Below, piece after piece: positions 33,988 to 42,476 of a DNA stretch of 64,000 nt; positions within the stretch are counted from its first letter, which is position 1; the number at the start of each line of letters is the position of its first letter. Source of the stretch: Gemmobacter nectariphilus (GTDB taxonomy: Bacteria; Pseudomonadota; Alphaproteobacteria; Rhodobacterales; Rhodobacteraceae); contig DYMU01000001.1 of NCBI GenBank assembly GCA_020721445.1, forward strand, positions 248,001 to 312,000, in the 5' to 3' direction. The notes beneath the pieces were generated by a model. It did no database searches, was not told the origin of the DNA, and saw only the letters and a program-made list of their open reading frames with translations. Both the position numbers and the translations under genes were made by a program.

Positions 33988-35655
33988 ATGGCACATGACG
34001 GACAGACATTGACCCCTTCGCCGCTGCTGGCTGACCTTGCGTCACTCACAGCCGCCGCCCTGCCCGAGGTCGAGGCGATCTTCGCCTTGGGGCGCGAAAA
34101 TCTGCGTGACATGGTTACCGTGTCGGGCAAGGTCTCGAACGCCGCGATGGAAGACCATCAATACGCCGCCCATGCCCTGTCATGGCTGGCCACCTACACC
34201 GAATCCCTGCGCCAGATGCAGGCCTGGGCCACCCGCCTGACCGCCGATGGCCGGTTCGGCGAGTTGGAGGGGCTGATCCTGCAAATCGCCTTCGGTGAAT
34301 ATCTGAACCAGATCCATGGCGGCATCGCCATGAGCCAGGGAGAGGTCGCGCGCCTGCAGGACCTTGGTCTTTCCCCGGCAGCCCGCGGTGCGGCGGCGCA
34401 AACCCTTATGGCCCAGGGGAACACCGCCGCCGCCCGCGCACGCCTTGTGGCGCTTATGCTTGATGCCCGTGCCAACGCCACCTTCGGCGCCACCGGTCTG
34501 GATGAAGAGCTGGAAATGATCCGCGATCAGTTCCGCCGTTTTGCCGATGAACAGGTCAAACCCTTCGCGCATGACTGGCACCTGAAGGACGCGTTGATCC
34601 CGATGTCGGTGATCGACCAGCTTGCCGAAATGGGCGTGTTCGGCCTGACCATCCCCGAAGAGTTTGGCGGCTTTGGCCTGTCCAAGGCCTCGATGGTGGT
34701 GGTCAGCGAAGAACTGTCGCGCGGCTATATCGGCGTCGGCAGCCTTGCCACCCGCACCGAGATTGCGGCCGAACTGATCCTGTGCGGCGGCACGCCGGCG
34801 CAAAAGGCCCACTGGCTGCCAAAACTGGCCAGCGGCGAGATTTTGCCCACCGCCGTCTTCACCGAACCCAACACCGGGTCCGACCTTGGTGCCTTGCGCA
34901 CCCGTGCCCGGCGTGACGGCGATGATTGGGTCATCAGTGGCAACAAGACCTGGATCACCCACGCCGCCCGCACCCATGTGATGACGGTTTTGGCCCGCAG
35001 CGTCGATGCCACTAGCGATTACCGCGGCCTGTCGATGTTCCTGGCCGAAAAGACCCCCGGCACCGACGAGGCCCCGTTTGTCGACCCCGGCCTGTCGGGC
35101 GGCGAGATCGAGGTGTTGGGCTATCGCGGCATGAAGGAATACACCGTCAACTTTGATGATTTCAAGGTGCGTGGCGAAAACCTGCTGGGCGGTGTCGAAG
35201 GTCAGGGCTTCAAGCAGTTGATGCAGACCTTCGAATCCGCCCGCATCCAGACCGCCGCCCGCGCCGTGGGCGTGGCGCAATCGGCGCTGGATGTCGGGTT
35301 GCAATATGCGATCGACCGCAAGCAATTCGGCAAGTCGCTGATCGAGTTTCCCCGCGTTGCCGGCAAGCTGGCGATGATGGCGGTGGAAATCATGGTGGCG
35401 CGCCAGTTGACCTATTTCAGCGCCTGGCAGAAAGACCACGACAAGCGCTGCGACCTCGAGGCCGGGATGGCCAAACTGCTTGGCGCCCGCGTTGCCTGGG
35501 CCTGCGCTGACAATGCGCTGCAAATCCACGGCGGCAATGGCTTTGCGCTGGAATACCAGATCAGCCGCATCCTGTGCGATGCCCGCATCCTGAACATCTT
35601 CGAAGGTGCGGCCGAGATTCAGGCCCAAGTTATCGCCCGGCGCTTGCTGGACTGA
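33988..35655 (+). CDS. mcd: (2S)-methylsuccinyl-CoA dehydrogenase
   Basis: This 555-residue flavoprotein is about 170 residues longer than ordinary acyl-CoA dehydrogenases. The extra part is N-terminal, which is the mark of Mcd, the enzyme that oxidises methylsuccinyl-CoA to mesaconyl-CoA in the ethylmalonyl-CoA pathway. The catalytic part shows TEPNTGSDLG, KTWITHAARTHVM, ARAVGVAQSALD and IHGGNGFALEYQISRILCDARI, all FAD/acyl-CoA dehydrogenase blocks. EtfAB, its electron acceptor, is encoded at 21947-23634. The start follows AGGAA. Other long acyl-CoA dehydrogenases exist, but the length and domain order favour Mcd. Ccr and Ecm are outside the window. Confidence 0.88.
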   Translation: MAHDGQTLTPSPLLADLASLTAAALPEVEAIFALGRENLRDMVTVSGKVSNAAMEDHQYAAHALSWLATYTESLRQMQAWATRLTADGRFGELEGLILQIAFGEYLNQIHGGIAMSQGEVARLQDLGLSPAARGAAAQTLMAQGNTAAARARLVALMLDARANATFGATGLDEELEMIRDQFRRFADEQVKPFAHDWHLKDALIPMSVIDQLAEMGVFGLTIPEEFGGFGLSKASMVVVSEELSRGYIGVGSLATRTEIAAELILCGGTPAQKAHWLPKLASGEILPTAVFTEPNTGSDLGALRTRARRDGDDWVISGNKTWITHAARTHVMTVLARSVDATSDYRGLSMFLAEKTPGTDEAPFVDPGLSGGEIEVLGYRGMKEYTVNFDDFKVRGENLLGGVEGQGFKQLMQTFESARIQTAARAVGVAQSALDVGLQYAIDRKQFGKSLIEFPRVAGKLAMMAVEIMVARQLTYFSAWQKDHDKRCDLEAGMAKLLGARVAWACADNALQIHGGNGFALEYQISRILCDARILNIFEGAAEIQAQVIARRLLD

Positions 35656-35684
35656 CGCCGCCTTTCCACCGCATCACGGCTTGG

Positions 35685-35709
35685 GGGGGCGCAGTGTCGC
35701 CCCCTTTTT
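35685..35709 (+). terminator. mcd terminator
   Basis: GGGGGCG (35685-35691), six-base loop and CGCCCCC (35698-35704) are followed by TTTTT. It is a textbook intrinsic terminator 30 bases after the mcd stop. Confidence 0.9.
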
Positions 35710-35880
35710 CATGCGGCCAAACGTGGTCACAGATGCACCACGGCCTGACCACAGCTTGCCCACGCCCGAACCACGCCAAAAACCTCATGAAAACCGGGGG
35801 TTGGGCGGCCTTCCGGTCCCGCATCCCCCAAACCACACCACGCCGCACACAGGCCGGGCCACCGCCCTGCCGCCGCGCGA

Positions 35881-36603
35881 TCAGCCCACACGCGCCAGAC
35901 GCGCCAGCAGCCTTGCGCGGGCCTCTGGCAGGGTGCCGGTCCTGCTGGCCGCCGCCAACTCACGGCCCAGAAAATGCCCTGTGATCGCCAGGGCTTGCAG
36001 TGCCTCGGCGCGGCTGACAGGCCCTTGGCCCAGCATCGCTTGCGGCAAGGGCAACAGCTTTGACGCCCACTCCCCCGCCGCCCCGCGGCTGACCGCGCGG
36101 CCGGTGCGCGGGCTGACAAAGGCCAGATCCTCACGCGCGCCCGTCACCGCACAGCGCGACAGATCAAGGCCAAAGCCGATCTCCTCCAGCACCAAAAGCT
36201 CCCAGCGCAGGTAATCGCCCAGCCAATCGGCACCATTGGCGACGGCATCCAACATGTTGATACTGCTTGTATAAATCGCACCATGTGGCGCGCGTTCAGG
36301 CAGCGCCAGACGCAGCAGGGCGCAGGCCGAGGTCAGGGCAGCCAGCGCAAGCGGGTCGTCCAGCACCGCCGCCCGCGACCGCACCGGTTCCACCACAAAG
36401 GCCCCGATCTGCTCGTCCAGCCGCGCCCGCCAGACCACCGCCACCTGCGACCCCGGCTGCAACACCGGCGCCAGCCTGCGCGACGCGCCGCCTCGGACCA
36501 CGCCGTAATGGCGGCCGTGCGCCGAGGTAAAAACCTCAATGATCGCAGAGCCTTCGCCATGCAGACGCATGGACAGAAGCACCCCTTCATCGCGCCAATC
36601 CAT
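35881..36603 (-). CDS. recO: DNA repair protein RecO
   Basis: This 240-residue protein loads RecA on SSB-coated DNA with RecR. The N-terminal OB-fold starts MDWRDEGVLLSMRLHGEGSA, and YGVVRGGASRR near residue 38 is the conserved Gly/Arg turn. The helical C-terminal part includes LRWELLVLEEIGFGLDLSRCAVTG, quoted here in part as LLVLEEIGFGLDLSRCAVTG, the family signature near residue 135. The usual four-cysteine zinc site is not visible. I chose the ATG at 36603 since RecO begins there; the frame stays open upstream. It is the last gene of the pdxJ-acpS-lepB-rnc-era run. Confidence 0.93.
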   Translation of the reverse strand: MDWRDEGVLLSMRLHGEGSAIIEVFTSAHGRHYGVVRGGASRRLAPVLQPGSQVAVVWRARLDEQIGAFVVEPVRSRAAVLDDPLALAALTSACALLRLALPERAPHGAIYTSSINMLDAVANGADWLGDYLRWELLVLEEIGFGLDLSRCAVTGAREDLAFVSPRTGRAVSRGAAGEWASKLLPLPQAMLGQGPVSRAEALQALAITGHFLGRELAAASRTGTLPEARARLLARLARVG

Positions 36604-36647
36604 GCCCTGACACTCGCAGCCAACACCGCCGCAGACAAGCCCGAAGA

Positions 36648-36983
36648 CTAATCCGACAGCCCGTCTTCCTCCAGCAGGCACCGTCCCATGCGGTCTTCGA
36701 TCTCGATCACCCACAGGTCCGGATCGCGACCCCTGGCACGGGCAATCATCGCATCCATATCGCCTTCAGCCCCCGCACTGACCTGCCGCCAGACCCGTGC
36801 ATCGGCGGCGATGTCAAAGCCGCGCTCGTAGACCTGCGCCGTGCCATCCAGCAGCGCCACCTTGATCAGAACAGCCCCCGCCGACGCATCGCCCTTGGCG
36901 GTGACATAGGCCGGAATATTGGCCAACCTCAGACGGTTAAGATAGGCCGACACCCAAAGCCCGCTGGCCAGACGCGCGCCCAT
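36648..36983 (-). CDS. DUF1491 family protein
   Basis: This 111-residue protein matches the alphaproteobacterial DUF1491 family: it opens ARLASGLWVSAYLNRLRLANIP, seen here as LASGLWVSAYLNRLRLANIP, and ends with the acidic DPDLWVIEIEDRMGRCLLEE. It has no membrane span or signal peptide. The function is unknown. Conserved placement between era and recO suggests a link with ribosome or DNA maintenance, but that is only neighbourhood evidence. Confidence 0.85.
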   Translation of the reverse strand: MGARLASGLWVSAYLNRLRLANIPAYVTAKGDASAGAVLIKVALLDGTAQVYERGFDIAADARVWRQVSAGAEGDMDAMIARARGRDPDLWVIEIEDRMGRCLLEEDGLSD

Positions 36984-37037
36984 CAGGCTTCATATATTCT
37001 GCGCGATGCATCCACGCTTTGCGCCAAGACCAGCGGC

Positions 37038-37958
37038 TCAGGCATCCCCATCCTTGAACTCCAGCCCCATTTCGGAATAGCGCTCAGGCTCGTCCAGCCA
37101 GTTCGGACGCACCTTGACCTGCAAGAACAGGTGCACGGTGCGGCCCAGAAACTCCGAGATATCGGCCCGCGCCGCCGAGCCGATGGCCTTGATCGTCTCA
37201 CCCTTGTTGCCCAGCACAATGCCCTTGTGACCATCGCGCATCACATAAATGATCTGGTCGATCCGGGTCGATCCATCGGGCAAATCCTCCCACTTTTCGG
37301 TCTCGACCGTCAGTTGATAGGGCAGTTCTTCGTGCAGACGCAGGGTCAGCTTTTCGCGCGTCGTCTCGGCCGCGATCATCCGCATCGGCAGATCGGCAAT
37401 CTGGTCTTCGGGGTAAAACCACGGCCCCTGCGGCACCTCGCCCGCCAGCCATTCGCGCAAATCCTTGACGCCATAGCCTTTTTCGGCGCTGATCATAAAG
37501 GTCTTGGTGAACGGATAGGCCTCGTTCATCCGCTCGGCCAGGGCCAGCAGCACCTCGGATTTCACCCGGTCGATCTTGTTGATGGCAAGTGCAACCGGCT
37601 GACCTTGCGGCATCTCATTCGCCATCCGGTCGATGATCGCCTGCACGCCTTCGGTCAGCCCGCGATGCGCCTCGATCAGCAGCACGATGATATCGGCATC
37701 CGACGCGCCCCCCCAGGCCGCCTTGACCATGGCACGGTCCAGCCTGCGACGCGGCCGGAACAGCCCGGGCGTATCGACAAACACGATCTGCGCCTGCCCC
37801 TCCATCGCCACACCCCTGATCCGGGTGCGCGTGGTCTGCACCTTGTGGGTGACGATCGAAACCTTGGCCCCCACCATCCGGTTGAGAAGCGTCGATTTTC
37901 CGGCATTGGGTTCGCCAATCAGCGCCACAAAGCCCGCGCGGGTGGTGGTATCGGTCAT
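37038..37958 (-). CDS. era: GTPase Era
   Basis: This 306-residue GTPase helps mature 16S rRNA and assemble the 30S subunit. G1 is GEPNAGKS (residues 15-22), G2 region TTRTRIRG, G3 DTPGL, G4 NKID near residue 128 and G5 SAEKGYG. The C-terminal KH domain is recognisable by [18 protein letters not shown] near residue 240. It overlaps rnc by ATGA, which links rRNA cleavage and assembly genes. Confidence 0.98.
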   Translation of the reverse strand: MTDTTTRAGFVALIGEPNAGKSTLLNRMVGAKVSIVTHKVQTTRTRIRGVAMEGQAQIVFVDTPGLFRPRRRLDRAMVKAAWGGASDADIIVLLIEAHRGLTEGVQAIIDRMANEMPQGQPVALAINKIDRVKSEVLLALAERMNEAYPFTKTFMISAEKGYGVKDLREWLAGEVPQGPWFYPEDQIADLPMRMIAAETTREKLTLRLHEELPYQLTVETEKWEDLPDGSTRIDQIIYVMRDGHKGIVLGNKGETIKAIGSAARADISEFLGRTVHLFLQVKVRPNWLDEPERYSEMGLEFKDGDA

Positions 37959-38641
37959 GTCAGGTGCTCCAGCCGGGCCAGCATACTGCGGGCGGCCATT
38001 TGTTCGGCGGTGCGTTTTGATCCGGCCTGCGCCACTTCGCGCGCGCCATCCGCAAGCACCACCTCGACGGTGAAAATCGGTTGGTGATCCGGCCCGTCAC
38101 GGCCGGTTTGGGTGTAGGTTGGCGGCGGCATGCCCCGGGCCTGCGCCCATTCCTGAAGGGCTGTCTTGGCGTCGCGGGCATCGACATCGACCGCGCCGAT
38201 ACGGTCGTCCCACAGCCGCAGGACAAGGGCCTTTGCCGCGTCAAAGCCGCCATCCAGATAGACGGCGGCGATCAGCGCTTCCATGGCATCCCCCAGCAGC
38301 GCCTCTTTGCGCCGGCCGCCGGACAGCATTTCTGATCGGCCCAGCTTCATCACCTCGCCCAGGCCAATGCAGCGGGCCACATCGGCGCAGGTTTCCTTGC
38401 GCACAAGGGCGTTGAAGCGCGGTGCCATCTGGCCTTCGCTGGCCCCGGTATCGGCGCGCAGCAGGGCTTCTGCCATCACCAGGCCAAGCACCCGGTCGCC
38501 CAGAAACTCCAGCCGCTGGTTGTCAGGCCGGGTCTGGGTGCCAAGGGACGCATGGGTCACCGCGCGGATCAGAAGTTCGGGCTTGGCAAAGCTGTGGCCA
38601 ATCCGGCTTTCAAAAGCCTTCAGATCCGCCGCAAGCCTCAT
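37955..38641 (-). CDS. rnc: Ribonuclease III
   Basis: This 228-residue endonuclease cuts double-stranded RNA, including rRNA precursors. The signature [13 protein letters not shown] holds the first metal-site acidic residues (about residues 42-54); the second set is in [16 protein letters not shown] near residue 117. The dsRNA-binding domain covers about residues 158-226 and ends [17 protein letters not shown]. It overlaps lepB and era by four bases on either side. Confidence 0.98.
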   Translation of the reverse strand: MRLAADLKAFESRIGHSFAKPELLIRAVTHASLGTQTRPDNQRLEFLGDRVLGLVMAEALLRADTGASEGQMAPRFNALVRKETCADVARCIGLGEVMKLGRSEMLSGGRRKEALLGDAMEALIAAVYLDGGFDAAKALVLRLWDDRIGAVDVDARDAKTALQEWAQARGMPPPTYTQTGRDGPDHQPIFTVEVVLADGAREVAQAGSKRTAEQMAARSMLARLEHLT

Positions 38642-39426
38642 TCCACCGCCTTGAAGAAACGGTCCGAACGCCAGGTCCAGAAATACAGCATCGACGTGCC
38701 GCCGGACGAGAACATGATGCGATCCGCGCGACCGATCAGATGATCTGCCGGCACAAAGCCCACCCCGCCGACGGCCTGACCATAGCGGCTGTCCTGGCTG
38801 TTGTCGCGGTTGTCACCCATGAAGAAGTAGTGGCCTTCGGGCACCGTGAACACATCGGTGTTGTCGCCAAACCCGTTGGTGTCGATGTTCAGAACATCGT
38901 GACTGCGCCCCCCGGGCAGCGTTTCGGTATAGCGCGACTTGGTGCAGGTATCCCCCTGACCCACAGGGCCGTTTTCACAGCGCGGCAGGTGCCGCATCGG
39001 GCCTTGCTGATCATACACCTCGGCAAATTGCCCGTCCGGAACCTGCTTGATCTCTTCGCCGTTCAGGAACAGCACACCATTGCGCATCTGCACCGTGTCA
39101 CCGGGCACGCCGATCAGGCGCTTGATGAAATCCGACCCGTTGACGGGGTGGCGAAACACCACCACGTCGCCACGCTCGGGTTCCGAAAACAGCAGTCGAC
39201 CATCAAACGGGCATGCTGAAAACGGGCAGGAATACCGGCTGTAGCCATAGGCCATCTTGTTGACGAACAAAAAATCACCGATCAGCAAGGTATCTTTCAT
39301 GCTGCCGGACGGGATCCAGAATGGCTGAAAGAACAGGGTGCGAAACACCCCGGCGATCAGCAGCGCGTAGACCACGGTTTTCACCGTTTCGACAATGCCG
39401 CCATCGCTTTTTGCCTTGCTGGCCAT
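38638..39426 (-). CDS. lepB: Signal peptidase I
   Basis: This 262-residue inner-membrane serine protease removes signal peptides from exported proteins. One N-terminal membrane segment (about residues 15-36) is followed by the catalytic S42 in PSGSMKDTL and K102 in [12 protein letters not shown], the Ser/Lys dyad. The [11 protein letters not shown] box near residue 205 is the last family motif. A Cys pair (CPFSAC near residue 67) is typical of this group. It sits between acpS and rnc. Confidence 0.97.
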   Translation of the reverse strand: MASKAKSDGGIVETVKTVVYALLIAGVFRTLFFQPFWIPSGSMKDTLLIGDFLFVNKMAYGYSRYSCPFSACPFDGRLLFSEPERGDVVVFRHPVNGSDFIKRLIGVPGDTVQMRNGVLFLNGEEIKQVPDGQFAEVYDQQGPMRHLPRCENGPVGQGDTCTKSRYTETLPGGRSHDVLNIDTNGFGDNTDVFTVPEGHYFFMGDNRDNSQDSRYGQAVGGVGFVPADHLIGRADRIMFSSGGTSMLYFWTWRSDRFFKAVE

Positions 39427-39507
39427 CTTGCATCCATCCGGTTGTTGCTCGCGGCGCTACATGCGCCCGGTTCGGGCGCGAGTCAAGTTCGGGCGGCGGA
39501 CGCCGCC

Positions 39508-39918
39508 TCACCCCGAGGCCACGCGACGGGCTTCGATCACCACGAACGCCTGTGCCCAGGGGTGGTCATCGGTCAGGGTGACATGGATCACCGCCTCATG
39601 GCCCTCGGGCGTCATCGCGCGCAACCGCTCGGCGGCCCAGCCGGTGACCTGCATGACAGGCTGGCCGGTCTCCAGATTACTGACCGCCATGTCCTTCCAG
39701 GCAATCCCCATCCGCAGGCCGGTGCCAAGCGCCTTGGAACAGGCCTCTTTCGCGGCCCAGCGTTTGGCAAATGTTGCGGCCACCGCGCGCGGCCGGCTGT
39801 CGGCTTTTCGCTGTTCGGCATCGGTGAAGACGCGGTTGCGAAACCTGTCGCCATGGCGCGCCAGTGTCGCCTCGATCCGGTCGATGTTCGCCAGATCACT
39901 GCCGATGCCAAGGATCAC
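39508..39918 (-). CDS. acpS: Holo-[acyl-carrier-protein] synthase
   Basis: This 136-residue enzyme attaches phosphopantetheine from CoA to acyl carrier protein. D8 in [13 protein letters not shown] and E58 in [13 protein letters not shown] are the magnesium ligands. The length is normal. The start is GTG at 39918, since the family begins with M/V-I-L-G-I-G. It is cotranscribed with pdxJ upstream (165-base gap with a repeat) and lepB downstream. Confidence 0.96.
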   Translation of the reverse strand: MILGIGSDLANIDRIEATLARHGDRFRNRVFTDAEQRKADSRPRAVAATFAKRWAAKEACSKALGTGLRMGIAWKDMAVSNLETGQPVMQVTGWAAERLRAMTPEGHEAVIHVTLTDDHPWAQAFVVIEARRVASG

Positions 39919-39980
39919 CGCCCCGCCCCCCGCTCAGCCATTGCCACCCCACTTCCCCGCAATTCGCACTAGAACAGGCT

Positions 39981-40012
39981 TTGCTGCTTTGCCAAATACT
40001 CCCGCCGGAGGC
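39981..40012 (+). repeat. Dispersed intergenic repeat, copy 9
   Basis: TTGCTGCTTTGCCAAATACT with CCCGCCGGAGGC is among the most complete cores. It lies between pdxJ and acpS inside the presumed operon. Confidence 0.75.
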
Positions 40013-40082
40013 ACCGACGCCGGCCGCAAGGGCCGCGCCCGAACTGGCAACAGTCCCCCGCCGCAGACACCTGGCCGGACGG

Positions 40083-40835
40083 TCACAGCCCGCGCGCCTG
40101 ATCCATGCGGCGGCGCATGCCTTCGATGGCGGGGCCAAGGCCGATGAACACCGCCTCGCCGATCAGGAAGTGACCGATGTTCAATTCCATCACCTGCGGG
40201 ATCGCGGCAATCGGGGCGACATTGTCATAGGTCAGGCCGTGGCCGGCATGCACCTCAAGCCCCAGTGCGGCCGCAAGCACCGCCCCTTGGCGCAGCGCGG
40301 CAAGTTCGGCCTCGGCCTCATCGAAGCGGCCTTCGGCATGCAGGTCGCTGTAATGCCCGGTGTGCAGTTCCACCACCGCAGCACCGATCCGGGCGCTGGC
40401 TTCGATCTGGCGGCGGTCATGACCGATGAACATGCTGACGCGGCAGCCCGCATCGCGCAAAGGTGCGATAAAGGCGGCCAGCCGGTTTTCATCGCCCGCC
40501 ACATCCAGCCCGCCTTCGGTCGTGCGCTCTTCGCGGCGTTCGGGCACAAGACAGACGGCATGCGGCCGGATGGTCAGGATGATGGCCTGCATCTCGTCGG
40601 TGGCGGCACATTCAAAGTTCAGCGGAATGCCGATCCCGGCTTTCAGCGCTGTCATATCGGCATCGCGGATGTGGCGGCGGTCTTCGCGCAGGTGCGCGGT
40701 GATCCCGTCGGCCCCGGCAGCCTCGGCCAGCAGGGCGGCGCGCAGCGGATCGGGCCAGACGCTGCCGCGCGCGTTGCGCAAGGTGGCCACGTGGTCGATG
40801 TTGATCCCCAACCGCAGCTTTCCAGATGGTTGCAT
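40083..40835 (-). CDS. pdxJ: Pyridoxine 5'-phosphate synthase
   Basis: This 250-residue TIM-barrel enzyme makes pyridoxine phosphate from 1-deoxyxylulose-5-phosphate and an aminoacetone phosphate. [18 protein letters not shown] at the start holds the phosphate-site residues. [12 protein letters not shown] carries the catalytic His, and [11 protein letters not shown] the late loop. The ATG at 40835 follows GAAGGACG. PdxJ next to AcpS is a classic pair. It provides the cofactor used by BhcA, BhcB, BhcC and the MalY-type enzyme of this window. Confidence 0.97.
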   Translation of the reverse strand: MQPSGKLRLGINIDHVATLRNARGSVWPDPLRAALLAEAAGADGITAHLREDRRHIRDADMTALKAGIGIPLNFECAATDEMQAIILTIRPHAVCLVPERREERTTEGGLDVAGDENRLAAFIAPLRDAGCRVSMFIGHDRRQIEASARIGAAVVELHTGHYSDLHAEGRFDEAEAELAALRQGAVLAAALGLEVHAGHGLTYDNVAPIAAIPQVMELNIGHFLIGEAVFIGLGPAIEGMRRRMDQARGL

Positions 40836-40869
40836 GGGCGACGTCCTTCTTTTTCCTGACGGCAATGAT

Positions 40870-41583
40870 CTAGGGCTTGGAGGCCGCCCCGTCATCCCCT
40901 TGATTTGTATCGGTCACAGCATCACCCGCTGCGTCAGGGCGCAAGGTCAGCTTGGCAAGCCTCTGGCGCAAGGCAACCCGCTTGTCGCTGCGTTCCTTGA
41001 ACTTGGCGGTGCGCGCCTTCTGATAGGCTTCGACAAGGGGGATGGTCAGATAATAGAAGATCAGGCTAAGCAGCAGCCCCGGAATGATTGCCCCGATGAA
41101 ATAGGGCACATAGATATCGGTCCAGAACCGGTGCAAGCCGTCCCAGTGCATGGTTTCGGGCCCGAACAGCGAGACCAGATTGTGCCACAGATCGCTGCCA
41201 GCCTGGGCAAAGGCCGCGCCGATGCCTTCGGCGTTCAGCGGCCTGTCGCTGCCCAGCATCCAATGCCCCAAGGTGATGGCGCCGACAGCAAAGAACGGCG
41301 TCGTGATCGGGTTTGAATTGAACGTCCCCAGCAGGGCGGCAAAGATGTTGCCGCGGATCAGCCAGGCAAAACCGGCAGCGCCCAGAAACTGCACACCGGG
41401 AAGCGGCAGAAAGCCGATGAAGCAGCCGGCAAAGATGCCGCGGGCAATTCGGTGCGGGCGATCGGGCAGACGGCGCATCCGGTGAAAGACATATTGCGTC
41501 GCCCGACGAAAACCGCCGGTCGGGTAGAACATCTCGCGCAGCCAAGCCCACCAGCCCCGCGGATCGCGCCGCTTGAAAACCAC
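40870..41583 (-). CDS. DUF2062 membrane protein (first of two paralogs)
   Basis: This 237-residue protein carries a DUF2062 domain. The shared block [20 protein letters not shown] near residue 40 is followed by membrane segments around [21 protein letters not shown], seen as [20 protein letters not shown], and a late helix [18 protein letters not shown]. The C-terminal tail is basic and polar. The function is not known; some relatives are linked to glycosyltransferases. It starts with GTG after GAGGACGAAG. A related gene lies just upstream, 183 bases away. Confidence 0.8.
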   Translation of the reverse strand: MVFKRRDPRGWWAWLREMFYPTGGFRRATQYVFHRMRRLPDRPHRIARGIFAGCFIGFLPLPGVQFLGAAGFAWLIRGNIFAALLGTFNSNPITTPFFAVGAITLGHWMLGSDRPLNAEGIGAAFAQAGSDLWHNLVSLFGPETMHWDGLHRFWTDIYVPYFIGAIIPGLLLSLIFYYLTIPLVEAYQKARTAKFKERSDKRVALRQRLAKLTLRPDAAGDAVTDTNQGDDGAASKP

Positions 41584-41635
41584 CTTCGTCCTCGCTTGCT
41601 CTTGCCTGCCACCCTGTGCAGTCGTCGCAGACCCC

Positions 41636-41649
41636 GGTCACATGTGACC
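41636..41649. promoter_or_regulatory. Perfect 14-bp palindrome between the two DUF2062 genes
   Basis: GGTCACATGTGACC is a perfect inverted repeat about 53 bases upstream of the second-transcribed DUF2062 gene. A second inverted pair GACC/GGTC lies at 41651-41666. Both suggest an operator, but no regulator can be named. Confidence 0.45.
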
Positions 41650-41765
41650 TGACCGACATATAGGTCGTCTGTATGACACAAACACTAGGGCATTTTTTGG
41701 TCAAAGGGTCACAAAATCCGGTCATCATCTTCGTGCCGGGCGCTGTCCGCGGATGTGGCCCGTTT

Positions 41766-42440
41766 TCAGCCCATCCGTTCCTTGTCGTCAGACGGCGTTG
41801 CGGTTGGATGACCCGGCGTGACGAGCGCCTGTCGACGGGCGGCGCGGTCATGTCGCCGCTTCTGGCGCAGGCGGTGATAGGCCGTGATCACCGGCAGGCT
41901 GAGCTGGTAACACAGCGTCGCCACGGCCAGACCGGGGACAAGGCCGCCGATCAGATAGGGTTTGAACAGGCCGACATAAAAGGTGCGCATATTGGTCCAG
42001 CGGACGTCGCCCCCCATCATCAGCGCCACAAAGTTTGACCAGATCTCGGCCCCGGCATTGGCAAAGGCGGTCAGGATCTGCGCCGCGGGCACCCCGTCAA
42101 CCCCGGTGCCAAGGATCATGTGGCCCAGTTGTACCGACAGCACCGCGATGACCGGAAAGGTGACCGGATTGCCAACCAAGGTGCCAAGAAGGGCGGCGAG
42201 GATATTGCCGCGCACCAGATAGGCCAGCAAGACGGCGACAAAGATGTGCAGTCCGAACAACGGCGTGAAAGACACGAACGCGCCGACAAAAATACCGCGG
42301 GCAATGCGGTGCGGCGGGTCTGGCAGCCGGGTCAGACGGTGCAGGACATACCGGATGGCCCGCAGCCAGCCGCCTTGCGGATAGACCGAGGCCTTGACCC
42401 ACTCCCATGCCGTGCGCCTTGTGCGCCGACGGAACACCAC
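41766..42440 (-). CDS. DUF2062 membrane protein (second paralog)
   Basis: This 224-residue protein shares with its neighbour the N-terminal VFxRRxxR start, [20 protein letters not shown], the RGNILAALLGTLVGNPVTFP membrane block and a similar late helix. It is a clear tandem duplicate that has diverged. It starts with GTG and follows rel after 36 bases, so it is probably cotranscribed with rpoZ and rel. The function is unknown. Confidence 0.8.
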   Translation of the reverse strand: MVFRRRTRRTAWEWVKASVYPQGGWLRAIRYVLHRLTRLPDPPHRIARGIFVGAFVSFTPLFGLHIFVAVLLAYLVRGNILAALLGTLVGNPVTFPVIAVLSVQLGHMILGTGVDGVPAAQILTAFANAGAEIWSNFVALMMGGDVRWTNMRTFYVGLFKPYLIGGLVPGLAVATLCYQLSLPVITAYHRLRQKRRHDRAARRQALVTPGHPTATPSDDKERMG

Positions 42441-42476
42441 CGTGCCAATTCTCCTGTCTTGTGGCGCATCACGGCG

